Of a stretch of DNA of 32,700 bases, positions 16,613-25,311 are shown in pieces. Positions within the stretch are counted from its first letter, which is position 1. Each line of letters begins with the position of its first letter. This DNA is from Methanobacteriota archaeon (GTDB taxonomy: Archaea > Thermoplasmatota > Poseidoniia > Poseidoniales > Poseidoniaceae). Where the stretch lies: positions 1-32,700 of the forward strand of contig JAAZXA010000048.1 of the NCBI GenBank assembly GCA_014240385.1, read 5' to 3'. Position numbers and translations under genes: made by a program. Below the pieces are notes generated by a model that saw nothing but the letters and a program-made list of their open reading frames with translations, had not been told where the DNA came from and made no database searches.

Positions 16613-17653
16613 ATGGGAGGCAACTATCTTGTCATTGGTAGTGGCTGGCACCCAACGTTGTTCCATGCAGAAGTAGAGTCGTTGACGAATGCACAAATAA
16701 TTACCCATAGTGATAGGATTGTTGAAATAAATAAAATTGAAAACCTTGAAAAGTCTGCAACTGTGAACCAAGTTTTGGCTTCATGGCATAAAGGTGATAT
16801 TTTCGATTATGAAGAAAAATTTGAGCAATGGCTGGATTCGGTTAACCTTGATAACAAACGTAGTATTGCTGTAAAATGTACGCGCCATGGCGAAAAGACT
16901 CCTACTGTGCGAAAGGTAGACATCGCTACTAAGATGGGAGCATTTCTTTCTTCACGAGACTTTAAAATCGACTTGACCAGTCCCGAGCAAGTAATCGAAG
17001 TAATAATTGAAGGTGAGTTAATTTTCTGGGGTCTGCCTCATTTTGATTCCCCTCCAAGGACAGGATGGAAAGATAGAGTAGCAACAGCAAGGCCTTTTTT
17101 CAAACCGGTTAGCCTTGATCCAAGGCAAGCCAGATTAATGTTCAATTTATGTGCTGCAAAATCCCTCCTCTTAGACCCCATGTGTGGAACTGGGGGCATA
17201 TTAGTTGAGGCATCTCTATGTGATATTCAAGCAATAGGAGTTGACCTAGACCCGGAAATGGTGGCAGGGACGAAGAAAAACATCGAATGGTGCAATGGCC
17301 AAGCAGAAGTCATCTGCGGCGATGCAACAAGGCTTGCCGATTTAGGAATCACAGGAATAGATTCAGTTTGTTTTGACCCTCCGTATGGCCGTAATGCTTG
17401 GCTTTCAGACAAAGGGGTGAATTTTTTCTCTAAGGTTTTGAATTCCATTAACGAAGTTTGTAATGTAGATGCTACATTGTGTTGTATGCTACCAGCATCT
17501 GCAGACGGTAGTAGTGTGATTGATGGAGAATACCATGTAATGGAAGAACTATTCTTGAAAGAAGGCTGGCAAATTGAACAATATTGGTTTATTCCCGTAC
17601 ATTCTAGTCTTGGCCGTCTACTCGTGCGCGCAAAGAGGCTTGATGCTGAATAA
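16613..17653 (+). CDS. tRNA (guanine10-N2)-dimethyltransferase-like (TrmG10/Trm11 family)
   Basis: 'LDPMCGTGGILVEASLCDIQAIGVDLDPEMVAGTKKNIEW' SAM motif and 'SVCFDPPYGRNAW' catalytic motif; THUMP-like N-terminal region. Confidence 0.88.
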   Translation: MGGNYLVIGSGWHPTLFHAEVESLTNAQIITHSDRIVEINKIENLEKSATVNQVLASWHKGDIFDYEEKFEQWLDSVNLDNKRSIAVKCTRHGEKTPTVRKVDIATKMGAFLSSRDFKIDLTSPEQVIEVIIEGELIFWGLPHFDSPPRTGWKDRVATARPFFKPVSLDPRQARLMFNLCAAKSLLLDPMCGTGGILVEASLCDIQAIGVDLDPEMVAGTKKNIEWCNGQAEVICGDATRLADLGITGIDSVCFDPPYGRNAWLSDKGVNFFSKVLNSINEVCNVDATLCCMLPASADGSSVIDGEYHVMEELFLKEGWQIEQYWFIPVHSSLGRLLVRAKRLDAE

Positions 17654-18071
17654 TCGAATCTAAACTTAACAAAGCCAGCCTTTGTTCTTCGCTTGCTTCG
17701 GGAAATTCATCTCGATAAGGGCATAACTCATCTTTGAAAACTAAATCTTTCATATCTAAAACTACGGGATATGAACGGCAACCAGAAGGACGATGAGAAT
17801 GTATTTTACAAGTTCCAGAGGCATCTTCGGCTGATGAATCAGTTTTCAAAAATACGCAGGCTCGAGTCTTTGGGTCATTGGCTAATTCAAGTACAAATGA
17901 AGTTTCAGCCAATGGTTTGGTGAATTGAGAAATCTCCAACCCGGTATGTTTTGAGATTTTTTTTGCGTCTTCTTGACTCAATGGCATCTGGGTTTCTCGG
18001 CAGCATTTACTGCAACCATGTAGCAAACACGGCGAGTCCATGTTTCCACGAGGTGAAGCCGCTGCTTTCAA
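17604..18071 (-). CDS. YkgJ-family cysteine cluster protein
   Basis: 'CLLHGCSKCCRETQMPLSQEDAKKIS', 'CKIHSHRPSGCRSYPVVLD' typical Cys cluster. Confidence 0.85.
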   Translation of the reverse strand: MKAAASPRGNMDSPCLLHGCSKCCRETQMPLSQEDAKKISKHTGLEISQFTKPLAETSFVLELANDPKTRACVFLKTDSSAEDASGTCKIHSHRPSGCRSYPVVLDMKDLVFKDELCPYRDEFPEASEEQRLALLSLDSIIQHQASLRARVDGQD

Positions 18072-18097
18072 AGGGAGGGAGTGGCGCCACTCGGTTT

Positions 18098-18171
18098 GGG
18101 CAATTAGGGTAGCCTGGATATCCTGACGGGCTTCGGACCCGTCGACGCGGGTTCGAATCCTGCATTGCCCG
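18098..18171 (+). tRNA. tRNA-Arg (anticodon TCG)
   Basis: Acceptor GGGCAAT/ATTGCCC, anticodon arm ACGGG-CTTCGGA-CCCGT, T arm GCGGG-TTCGAAT-CCTGC; no encoded CCA. Confidence 0.9.
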
Positions 18172-18290
18172 TATTTTAGCGGTTCGACCTAGACTCGAAA
18201 TAATACCAAACAATATTACAACCATATACGGTGTAGATTAGTGTTTGACGCCATCAATTAGCATCAGCCAACCACTAAAGAACTCCATTC

Positions 18291-19400
18291 TTATTTTTTA
18301 GGCACCGGCCAACCATCACAAGGCCAGTTCAGTCCACGCCTACTCCAACAAGAAACATCATCACCACCCCAATCAAAATTCTCTACTAACTCTAATCCAG
18401 CATCACGATATTCAGCATCAGAAATCCCTAATGGAAGTCCTTCATCAAAATCAACATCAGCATGAATAGTAATCACTCTATCAATCATTCCAGCATCTAA
18501 GAACAACTTGGCAGTTGTAGGTCCACCCTCAAGTAATACTTCTTGGCACCCTTTGTCGCCAAGAATATCCAAAACTTTCCCGATATCAAATATGCCATTT
18601 TCACAAGACATTCGGAGGGCCCAGCGCCCTTCTAATTCAGTTGCATGAATAATTAGTGTATCTCCTCCATCTGTTAGCATCTTACAATCCATCGGTATCC
18701 TTGCTTGACTATCGAGGACTACTCTCAGTGGTTGCCCTGAATGCCCAACATTTACTCGGCGGACATTTAGCGATGGGTCATCTCTCAACACTGTGGCGAT
18801 TCCAACGATGACAGCATCAACAGAGTTTCTTAGATGATGCACATTGTCTAGCGATTTCTCAGAAGTAAAACGTCTGGAGGAACTTGTTAAATCATCAACA
18901 TTACCAGAATTATCTACAGCAATTTTGAGAGTAACTAACGGCCTTTTATTCTCGCACCAATTTAGGAAGGATTGCATTTGTTGATTTGCTTCTTTTTCCA
19001 TCAGTCCAACCTTTACTGTAATCCCGGCTTCAAGCAATACTTCGATACCTTCTCCTCTGACGGTTGGGTTACTATCTCGGTGTGCAACGATGACCTTTTT
19101 CACACCAGCCCAAAGCAATGATTCAGTGCAGGGTGGAGTTCTACCAAAATGGTTGCATGGTTCTAGAGTAACGAAAGCAGTTGCACCGTTTGGAGAGTGT
19201 CCATTTTTCTCAGCATCATGAATAGCCATCTGTTCAGCATGTAAGCCTCCTAGATGATCATGCCACCCCTCGGCGATAATTTCATTATTCTTCACTAATA
19301 CACAACCAACCAATGGATTTGGTCGTACCTTACCTTGACCACGCTCTGCAACCTCAATTGCGCGTGCCATGAAAGAATACTCCTCCTCGCTCCAAGACAT
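18291..19400 (-). CDS. ribD: Bifunctional riboflavin deaminase/reductase (RibD)
   Basis: 'RPNPLVGCVLVKNNEIIAEGWHDHLGGLHAEQMAI', 'VTLEPCNHFGRTPPCTESLL', reductase 'RPLVTLKIAVDNSGN', 'VDAVIVGIATVLRDDPSLNVR', 'LLEGGPTTAKLFLDAGMIDR'. Confidence 0.95.
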   Translation of the reverse strand: MSWSEEEYSFMARAIEVAERGQGKVRPNPLVGCVLVKNNEIIAEGWHDHLGGLHAEQMAIHDAEKNGHSPNGATAFVTLEPCNHFGRTPPCTESLLWAGVKKVIVAHRDSNPTVRGEGIEVLLEAGITVKVGLMEKEANQQMQSFLNWCENKRPLVTLKIAVDNSGNVDDLTSSSRRFTSEKSLDNVHHLRNSVDAVIVGIATVLRDDPSLNVRRVNVGHSGQPLRVVLDSQARIPMDCKMLTDGGDTLIIHATELEGRWALRMSCENGIFDIGKVLDILGDKGCQEVLLEGGPTTAKLFLDAGMIDRVITIHADVDFDEGLPLGISDAEYRDAGLELVENFDWGGDDVSCWSRRGLNWPCDGWPVPKK

Positions 19401-19477
19401 CTGATTCAGGTTGCGGAGTCATCGATTACTCAAGAGGGTGGCGACTGCTTCAAGTCCTTCAGCCCTCCTCCCCCACC

Positions 19478-20512
19478 ATGGCATCGATGCATTGTATCAT
19501 CAATCCCGCTGGTCGCGATGGCAGCACTGGTAAACGCTGGCCCAAAATACTGAAGCGATTGGAAGAGGATGGATGGGATGTAGAGGCACACATGACAGAA
19601 CGTGTAAGTCATGCCACAGAAATTGCTTATGAACTTCGAAACCGCTTTGAAAATGATGATTCAAAACCCCTCATCGTTGCAGTTGGGGGCGATGGGACTG
19701 CACATGAGGTTGCGAGCGGTTTACGCGGCTCATCATTGGTGTTGGGGCTGATACCAACAGGTTCAGGAAATGATTTGGCAATGGCGCATGGATTACATCG
19801 CAAAAAGATGGATTTAACTTACCGGACTTTACTGAATGGAATTGACCGCAGCATTGGAGCTTTGAGACTTGAGGGTAAAGCAGCACCAGATGTGGCAGGC
19901 TATCCAGCACCAAAAGTACGTGCTTGTGATGGGCCAGTTGAAGTAGAAGGAAATGTAGTCAGGTGGGTGTTTTTAGAATCAGATTGTGGAGTTACCTCAT
20001 TGACAAGTCGAGCAAAACTGACAAGAGCAAAATGGATTCGCGGCAGTATGAAGTACACATATCTTGGGTTAACAGAAGTATTGAAGTGGAAAAAACGCCA
20101 AGCTTGGATAAAAATCGATAATGAAGAGCCAAAAACAGGCGTTCTTTCGATGGTTGCTTTCACGATGTGTGAAACCTTTGGGGGTGGCTACAAAGTTAGC
20201 CCAAAGGCCTCACCTCAAGCAAAACACGGACATTTAACAGTGGCATTGAACCTCTCTAAACTTCAGATGATTAGGCTCATGGGTCCATTGCGAAAAGGCA
20301 AGCACGTCAATATGTGGGATATCAGCCATGGGCCTGCACAACGCTTAGAAATTCGAGCATTAGATAGAGATGGCAATCCTACAGATCTACCACACACTCC
20401 ACCGCTCTTTGTACAAAGCGATGGAGAACCTTGTATTCAAACTCCAGCGATTCTACAGTTCATGCCTGACCAATTATTGGTTAGGGGTGCTCAGAAAGTT
20501 GATTGGGCCTAA
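19478..20512 (+). CDS. Diacylglycerol kinase / sphingosine kinase-like lipid kinase
   Basis: 'CIINPAGRDGSTGKRWPKILKRLEEDGWDVEAHMTE', 'VAVGGDGTAHEVASGLRGSSLVLGLIPTGSGNDLAMA'. Confidence 0.92.
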   Translation: MASMHCIINPAGRDGSTGKRWPKILKRLEEDGWDVEAHMTERVSHATEIAYELRNRFENDDSKPLIVAVGGDGTAHEVASGLRGSSLVLGLIPTGSGNDLAMAHGLHRKKMDLTYRTLLNGIDRSIGALRLEGKAAPDVAGYPAPKVRACDGPVEVEGNVVRWVFLESDCGVTSLTSRAKLTRAKWIRGSMKYTYLGLTEVLKWKKRQAWIKIDNEEPKTGVLSMVAFTMCETFGGGYKVSPKASPQAKHGHLTVALNLSKLQMIRLMGPLRKGKHVNMWDISHGPAQRLEIRALDRDGNPTDLPHTPPLFVQSDGEPCIQTPAILQFMPDQLLVRGAQKVDWA

Positions 20513-20514
20513 AC

Positions 20515-21975
20515 TCAAAGGTCAAAGTTTGAGAAGTCATCATCATCAGCCATCGAAGGCCTACGCCTGCGTTGTTGAGGCTGTTCCTGTGGCTGTTGTT
20601 GTTGAGGCTGTGCCTGTTCCCGGGGGGCCGTTCTTCGATTTTGAGGAGGGGACCTTTGTTGAGGTGCTTCTCGTTGTGGAGGACTTGACCTTTGTGGGGG
20701 CGAGGATCTTTGAGGTGCTTCACTACGAGCGGGTTCTGAACTTGAGAAATGTTGGCGACCACCACCAGGAGGTCCACTTTGACGCCCTCCACCGCCACCG
20801 ATTATTCCGTCAACAAAACTGCTCGCTTCAGATGACATATCCGCGAGCTTCTCCTGCATATCAACGGCTTCATCAGTTATGATGACTCCACCTCCGCTCA
20901 TCTCCATTGTATTTTGTGAAAGACCAGGCCCTGAACTCAATACATTATCGAGACTGAAACCCTTGATGTCTTGATCAGCAACTTTGGCAACCTTAGGGCC
21001 ACTCTTTTTCTTTCCAATGGCTTCAATTTCCAAACCTTCACTTCTGGCTTCTTTGATATCTTTCTTGACTGCTTTCGCTTTCATCACTCGGTCTTTACCA
21101 AGTAGCATTGCAGCAGCCGTGGCTGCGCTCTTACGCTGCATCGTTGTTGACAGAATAAAGAGGCCAAATGCCCCACCTCCACCAACAGCCATCAAGGATA
21201 TGATGTATATCCAACGGCCAAGAATAGGAACATCTCCGTTAACCCATTCTTCATCATCTTCTCCATCCATTGAAATTACGGTGTTATCTTCTCCAATCGT
21301 CAACTTAGTCAATAACATGACCTTGCCACCTGGGCCTTTGACTTTACAACCAAGAAGATTCGCTTCTTTGGGCAATCCTTCGTTTCGAATATCTCCATCT
21401 GCAACAGATTCAAGGAAATACCCTTCGAATTCAACTTCCTCATACCATTTTAATGCAGCCATTCCATCTTGGATATTTTCTGTAGCAGGAATTATCCCCA
21501 TAGTTACAAATCCTTTGTCATCCTTCAATTTCGGCTCTCCGAGAGTAGTTGGTGAAAGTGGGCTGCCTTTACCTCCCATTGCTGGGTCCGCCCAATCTTT
21601 GACATTGACTCGAGTGGCTGCATCACCAGGAATGATTTCAGTCTGTACAATCACAACAGTTGTAACTGCTTTGAGTAAATCAAATGCTTCTAAAGGCCTA
21701 CCTGCACCTTGTAAATAGTGATGAAATTGGCTTAATTGACCGCTGAAATAAAACGGGTCACTAGTGTCATTTTCACACCCCATCTTCGTCATTTCATAGG
21801 TATTATCTTCACCTTCTCCTAATTTTGTCACGATTGTGACAGCGTCCTTTTTGACCTTGACATTATACTCGCCACTACTTTCACCCCATGCAGCCATATC
21901 TGTGCCTAAACAGCCAGAAAGTGGAACAAAAAGCATGATTAGCAGTACAAGCAATGCCATCCGAGCGCCTCGCAT
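20515..21975 (-). CDS. Lipoprotein/membrane protein with disordered Pro/Gln/Arg-rich C-terminus
   Basis: Lipobox-like 'VPLSGCLGTDMA'; internal TM 'WIYIISLMAVGGGGAFGLFILS'; C-term 'PPQRSSPPQREAPQQRSPPQNRRTAPREQAQPQQQQPQEQPQQRRRRPSMADDDDFSNFDL'. Confidence 0.8.
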   Translation of the reverse strand: MRGARMALLVLLIMLFVPLSGCLGTDMAAWGESSGEYNVKVKKDAVTIVTKLGEGEDNTYEMTKMGCENDTSDPFYFSGQLSQFHHYLQGAGRPLEAFDLLKAVTTVVIVQTEIIPGDAATRVNVKDWADPAMGGKGSPLSPTTLGEPKLKDDKGFVTMGIIPATENIQDGMAALKWYEEVEFEGYFLESVADGDIRNEGLPKEANLLGCKVKGPGGKVMLLTKLTIGEDNTVISMDGEDDEEWVNGDVPILGRWIYIISLMAVGGGGAFGLFILSTTMQRKSAATAAAMLLGKDRVMKAKAVKKDIKEARSEGLEIEAIGKKKSGPKVAKVADQDIKGFSLDNVLSSGPGLSQNTMEMSGGGVIITDEAVDMQEKLADMSSEASSFVDGIIGGGGGRQSGPPGGGRQHFSSSEPARSEAPQRSSPPQRSSPPQREAPQQRSPPQNRRTAPREQAQPQQQQPQEQPQQRRRRPSMADDDDFSNFDL

Positions 21976-22085
21976 GGGCTACACGAGGTTCGACTTGATT
22001 TGAAAAACAATCGCTTCGAACTTTTTTGTAAAGAGGTACCTTAACCTGTTCTTTCAAGACCAGAAGGCGCCTCGGATGGCTAATT

Positions 22086-22167
22086 GCGGAGATCGCATAG
22101 CCTGGTATCGCGCCGGATTTGAAATCCGGTGGTGTAAGCCGCGGGAGTTCGAATCTCCCTCTCCGCG
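22086..22167 (+). tRNA. tRNA-Ser (anticodon TGA), class II with long variable arm
   Basis: Acceptor GCGGAGA/TCTCCGC, anticodon arm CCGGA-TTTGAAA-TCCGG, long variable arm, T arm GGGAG-TTCGAAT-CTCCC. Confidence 0.93.
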
Positions 22168-22298
22168 CTTATAGATCAAATATCAAAGCGGAGATGCGAT
22201 CCGAACTAGGCGAGAACTGAAGATTAATAATCGAAATAATCGTTCTGAGCGTAGTTCTGAAAGACCAATCATCACTACACAGTGAGTATTCTGAAGCA

Positions 22299-23810
22299 TT
22301 ACTCAGTAAGCCGACGATTTGTAATGATAACAGCCCCTAACCCAGCAATCAGTGTCATAACCAAACCTAGGGCAGGAACTGTCTCTTCTCCAATAGTTTC
22401 ACTCTGTAGGGTTTGGGCATCCTCAATCAAATTCTCAGAACTCCAACCTGAGCCAATATAGGCTAAGCGCTTGTCATGCTCTTCATCGAGAATATATATG
22501 ACTGCATTATGAATAATGGTGTAATTTGTCTCTCCATGCCCCATAGTGTGGTCCATACTTTCATTGCCCATACTCTGATCCATGCCCTCATGACTCATTG
22601 CATCAACGGGAGAAGGAATAAGGGATACATCAGAATAATTTGCAGCCCAAGCCAAGTGAGTTGTATTTCCAACTTCTACGCTGTCAATTCCAACCATTGC
22701 TTCTTCCCAAGCAGCATTTGTAGCATTCCATGAATAGAGTTTCCACCACCATGAACCATCTGAAGGTGATTGCTTATTATCAATCATTGAAGAGCCATGC
22801 CCCCATTGTTCATGATAGGTGAAATTGTAGGAGATATTAGCATCATCAAATACAGCACTTGTCAAATTCCACCCACTTGCATCATCAGGAAGAGTCTCAA
22901 ATGCAACAGAATGTGATTTTACATATCCCCCCTCTCTAAAGTGAAGGGGTGGGGAAAGTAAACTAAAGTTTGAATTATTTGCGACCCAAGCAATTTGTGT
23001 TGAAGAATTAACTTCAATCGAATCGATTCCAACTTGTGAATCTTCCCAAGAAGAATTACTTGCATTCCAAACTAATAATTTCCACCACCAAGACGAATCA
23101 GAAGGAGAACCAAATCCATCAATTTCAGTCATTCCATGGCTCCATTGCTCATTAGTAGTATAATTATACGAAATATTATTTGCATTGAAAGCAGCAGTAG
23201 TTAGATTCCAACCAGTCTCATTCGATGACAAAGAAGAATCAGCGGAAAAATAGATACTTGATGAATTATCGGGATTTAGAACTGAAACTTGATTGATCGG
23301 AGTTGGATGTAAAATGCTTAAACTGTTGAAATGTTCCATTTCTTCATCATATGATTTGTTAACTCTGATTCCAAAATCACTCCATACGTCTTCCAATTGT
23401 TCAGGGCTTCCAGTCAAGTGAGGCCAATCGGCACCATGGGTTTCAGAATATTCAGCCAACCTCGACACATTATCAAACCCAGGGTCCATCGTTATCGAAA
23501 CAAATTTGATATCATCACCGAGTTCATTTGATGCAGTGCGCAACTTGGAAGTATCCAAAGGGCAAACATCGGGGCAACTTGTGAAGATGAAATTTACAAC
23601 TGTAATGTTCCCCTTCAAAGAAGAGAGAGAAAAGTTACTATTATCGCGGTCTATCAAAGAGAAATCACCCGCATTCCCGCTTGCTAGTGGAGTGCCATTG
23701 TATTCATCTCCACTGATTTCTCCTGACGGTGAATTATCGAGACAGCCTGCGAGAGGGGCAGCAAGTAAAACTAGGACAATAGCAAAGGTTGACGCTTTCA
23801 AATTATTCAC
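22299..23810 (-). CDS. SCO1/SenC-family copper chaperone lipoprotein with large repeat insertion
   Basis: Lipobox 'APLAGCLDN'; 'VVNFIFTSCPDVCPLDTSKLR', 'VSITMDPGFDNVSRLAEYSETHGADWPHLTGS'; distal 'YTIIHNAVIYILDEEHDKRLAYIGSGW'. Confidence 0.88.
   Translation of the reverse strand: MNNLKASTFAIVLVLLAAPLAGCLDNSPSGEISGDEYNGTPLASGNAGDFSLIDRDNSNFSLSSLKGNITVVNFIFTSCPDVCPLDTSKLRTASNELGDDIKFVSITMDPGFDNVSRLAEYSETHGADWPHLTGSPEQLEDVWSDFGIRVNKSYDEEMEHFNSLSILHPTPINQVSVLNPDNSSSIYFSADSSLSSNETGWNLTTAAFNANNISYNYTTNEQWSHGMTEIDGFGSPSDSSWWWKLLVWNASNSSWEDSQVGIDSIEVNSSTQIAWVANNSNFSLLSPPLHFREGGYVKSHSVAFETLPDDASGWNLTSAVFDDANISYNFTYHEQWGHGSSMIDNKQSPSDGSWWWKLYSWNATNAAWEEAMVGIDSVEVGNTTHLAWAANYSDVSLIPSPVDAMSHEGMDQSMGNESMDHTMGHGETNYTIIHNAVIYILDEEHDKRLAYIGSGWSSENLIEDAQTLQSETIGEETVPALGLVMTLIAGLGAVIITNRRLTE
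22610..22885 (-). repeat. Protein-level tandem repeat, copy 2 (in Sco protein)
   Basis: 'ASGWNLTSAVFDDANISYNFTYHEQWGHGSSMIDNKQSPSDGSWWWKLYSWNATNAAWEEAMVGIDSVEVGNTTHLAWAANYSDVSLIPSP'. Confidence 0.85.
22950..23222 (-). repeat. Protein-level tandem repeat, copy 1 (in Sco protein)
   Basis: 'ETGWNLTTAAFNANNISYNYTTNEQWSHGMTEIDGFGSPSDSSWWWKLLVWNASNSSWEDSQVGIDSIEVNSSTQIAWVANNSNFSLLSPP'. Confidence 0.85.
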
Positions 23811-23817
23811 CTGAAAT

Positions 23818-24168
23818 TCAAGCAGCCCAAGGAGGTAAGCACCAACTTGGGAAGTTATCTACTCCTCCGGGGTTAGAAAGGCCGATCCCGTAGATCATTA
23901 AGGCTACAAAAAATAGTGGAAATACTGCGGTTTTTGTGAAGATAAATGGGTCTCCTCTCAAGTGCATAAACCACCCAGCGATACCAAAAGCCTTGATGAC
24001 CCCAACACCGATTAGAATTGCCCATGTGGTATACTTCTCCAACTCTATGTAAACCGCTCCAACTTCGATGACTGTGAACACCATCAGCATTACGAAATTA
24101 AAGTTGTAAATATCCCCAAAAGGTTTTGCAAGCGCTTTTTCCCAGCCAGCTAATTGATGATCTCCCAT
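23818..24168 (-). CDS. Cytochrome c oxidase subunit IV (prokaryotic CoxD/CtaF type)
   Basis: Three TM helices, 'WAILIGVGVIKAFGIAGWFMHLRGDP'; follows coxC in the operon. Confidence 0.85.
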   Translation of the reverse strand: MGDHQLAGWEKALAKPFGDIYNFNFVMLMVFTVIEVGAVYIELEKYTTWAILIGVGVIKAFGIAGWFMHLRGDPFIFTKTAVFPLFFVALMIYGIGLSNPGGVDNFPSWCLPPWAA

Positions 24169-24183
24169 TCATAACACCTCTTT

Positions 24184-25311
24184 CTAATACAAATAAAACG
24201 CGGGGAATATAGCCACCCAAGCCAAGTCAACAAAGTGCCAGTAGAGGCCGAAGTATTCGATACTCTGGGCATTGTCTTCATTCCAGCCTCCGTTTTGAGC
24301 CTTGAAACAAAAGAAACAGAGAATAATTAGACCTGCGAACACGTGGAACCCGTGTGCTCCAGTTGAAACATAGAAAATCGAAGCAGACAAACTGGTTTTA
24401 ATTGTGAAATCTTGGTCGTTGATTAAATGGTCCCACTCAACTAACTTCAGCACTAAAAACAGAGTCCCTAGGACAAGTGTCGCAACGAGGTTATTCCTCA
24501 CTGCACGGCGTTGGTCAGGCATCCACATCTGCATAAACTTGGTCTTTGGCTTGACGTATGATGAAGCAGAAGCATACTTCAGAGCAAGTACTACTGTGTA
24601 TGAGGATAGAATTAGGGCGAAAGTGTTGATTGCGCCAGGAAGTAGTGTCCAGAAGTTGTGGGTGACGTATTCTGATGCTACGATTACGTAGTTATCCGAA
24701 CAAACACCGAGCGATGGGTCTTCTCCAATCGAGTTGCATGTTTCATCCCAATGGGTAGTCCATCCAAGGCGCATCCTCAAGTAAGAACTGAAGAATGAAC
24801 CGAAGACCATACATTCTGACATTAGGAAGATCCAAATTCCGACCTTTCTGACATCCATACCACCGTAGGGTTGACCCAAAGATTTCATTTCATGTTTACC
24901 ATCATTTGGATAATCTTCTCTCCACCAATTGAATATGGCAATGAAAACAATGAGTAAACCAAGCATGAGGATGAGGTAAGATTCAACAAACCCATAGAGG
25001 AATAACATCAGACCAAAGGCCATAATAATCGGAGAAAATGAGTCGTGATGGGCATGTTCGTCATGGCCATCGCCATGGTCGTCCCCGCTTGCTTCAACTG
25101 AACTGTTGACTAAACCAGCGATAACTCCCATTATGCCATAGAATCCAATCAGGATAGAGCCCACCAAAGCACCCACATTTAGAGCGTGAATATGAGCCAT
25201 CTCTGCTCCGAGGTGAACGGCGAATAGGCCGCCAGATATTCCTAGGAGAGCAATACCAATTCCCACACTCCCCATCCATGGGCTCTCATTGTTATTGGTG
25301 TGTTCACTCAT
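24184..25311 (-). CDS. coxC: Cytochrome c oxidase subunit III
   Basis: 'VGIWIFLMSECMVFGSFFSSYLRMR', 'STGAHGFHVFAGLIILCFF', 'YFGLYWHFVDLAWVAIFPAFYLY'. Confidence 0.95.
   Translation of the reverse strand: MSEHTNNNESPWMGSVGIGIALLGISGGLFAVHLGAEMAHIHALNVGALVGSILIGFYGIMGVIAGLVNSSVEASGDDHGDGHDEHAHHDSFSPIIMAFGLMLFLYGFVESYLILMLGLLIVFIAIFNWWREDYPNDGKHEMKSLGQPYGGMDVRKVGIWIFLMSECMVFGSFFSSYLRMRLGWTTHWDETCNSIGEDPSLGVCSDNYVIVASEYVTHNFWTLLPGAINTFALILSSYTVVLALKYASASSYVKPKTKFMQMWMPDQRRAVRNNLVATLVLGTLFLVLKLVEWDHLINDQDFTIKTSLSASIFYVSTGAHGFHVFAGLIILCFFCFKAQNGGWNEDNAQSIEYFGLYWHFVDLAWVAIFPAFYLY

Noticed and set aside
20984-21718. 244-aa plus-strand ORF antisense to lipoprotein gene
   Set aside because: Overlaps a signal-peptide-bearing CDS; no motifs; likely spurious open antisense frame.
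22168-22298. Possible C/D-box sRNA after tRNA-Ser (GTGATGA on minus strand; CTGA motifs on plus)
   Set aside because: C-like and D-like boxes are on opposite strands and no correctly ordered C-D'-C'-D set was found.
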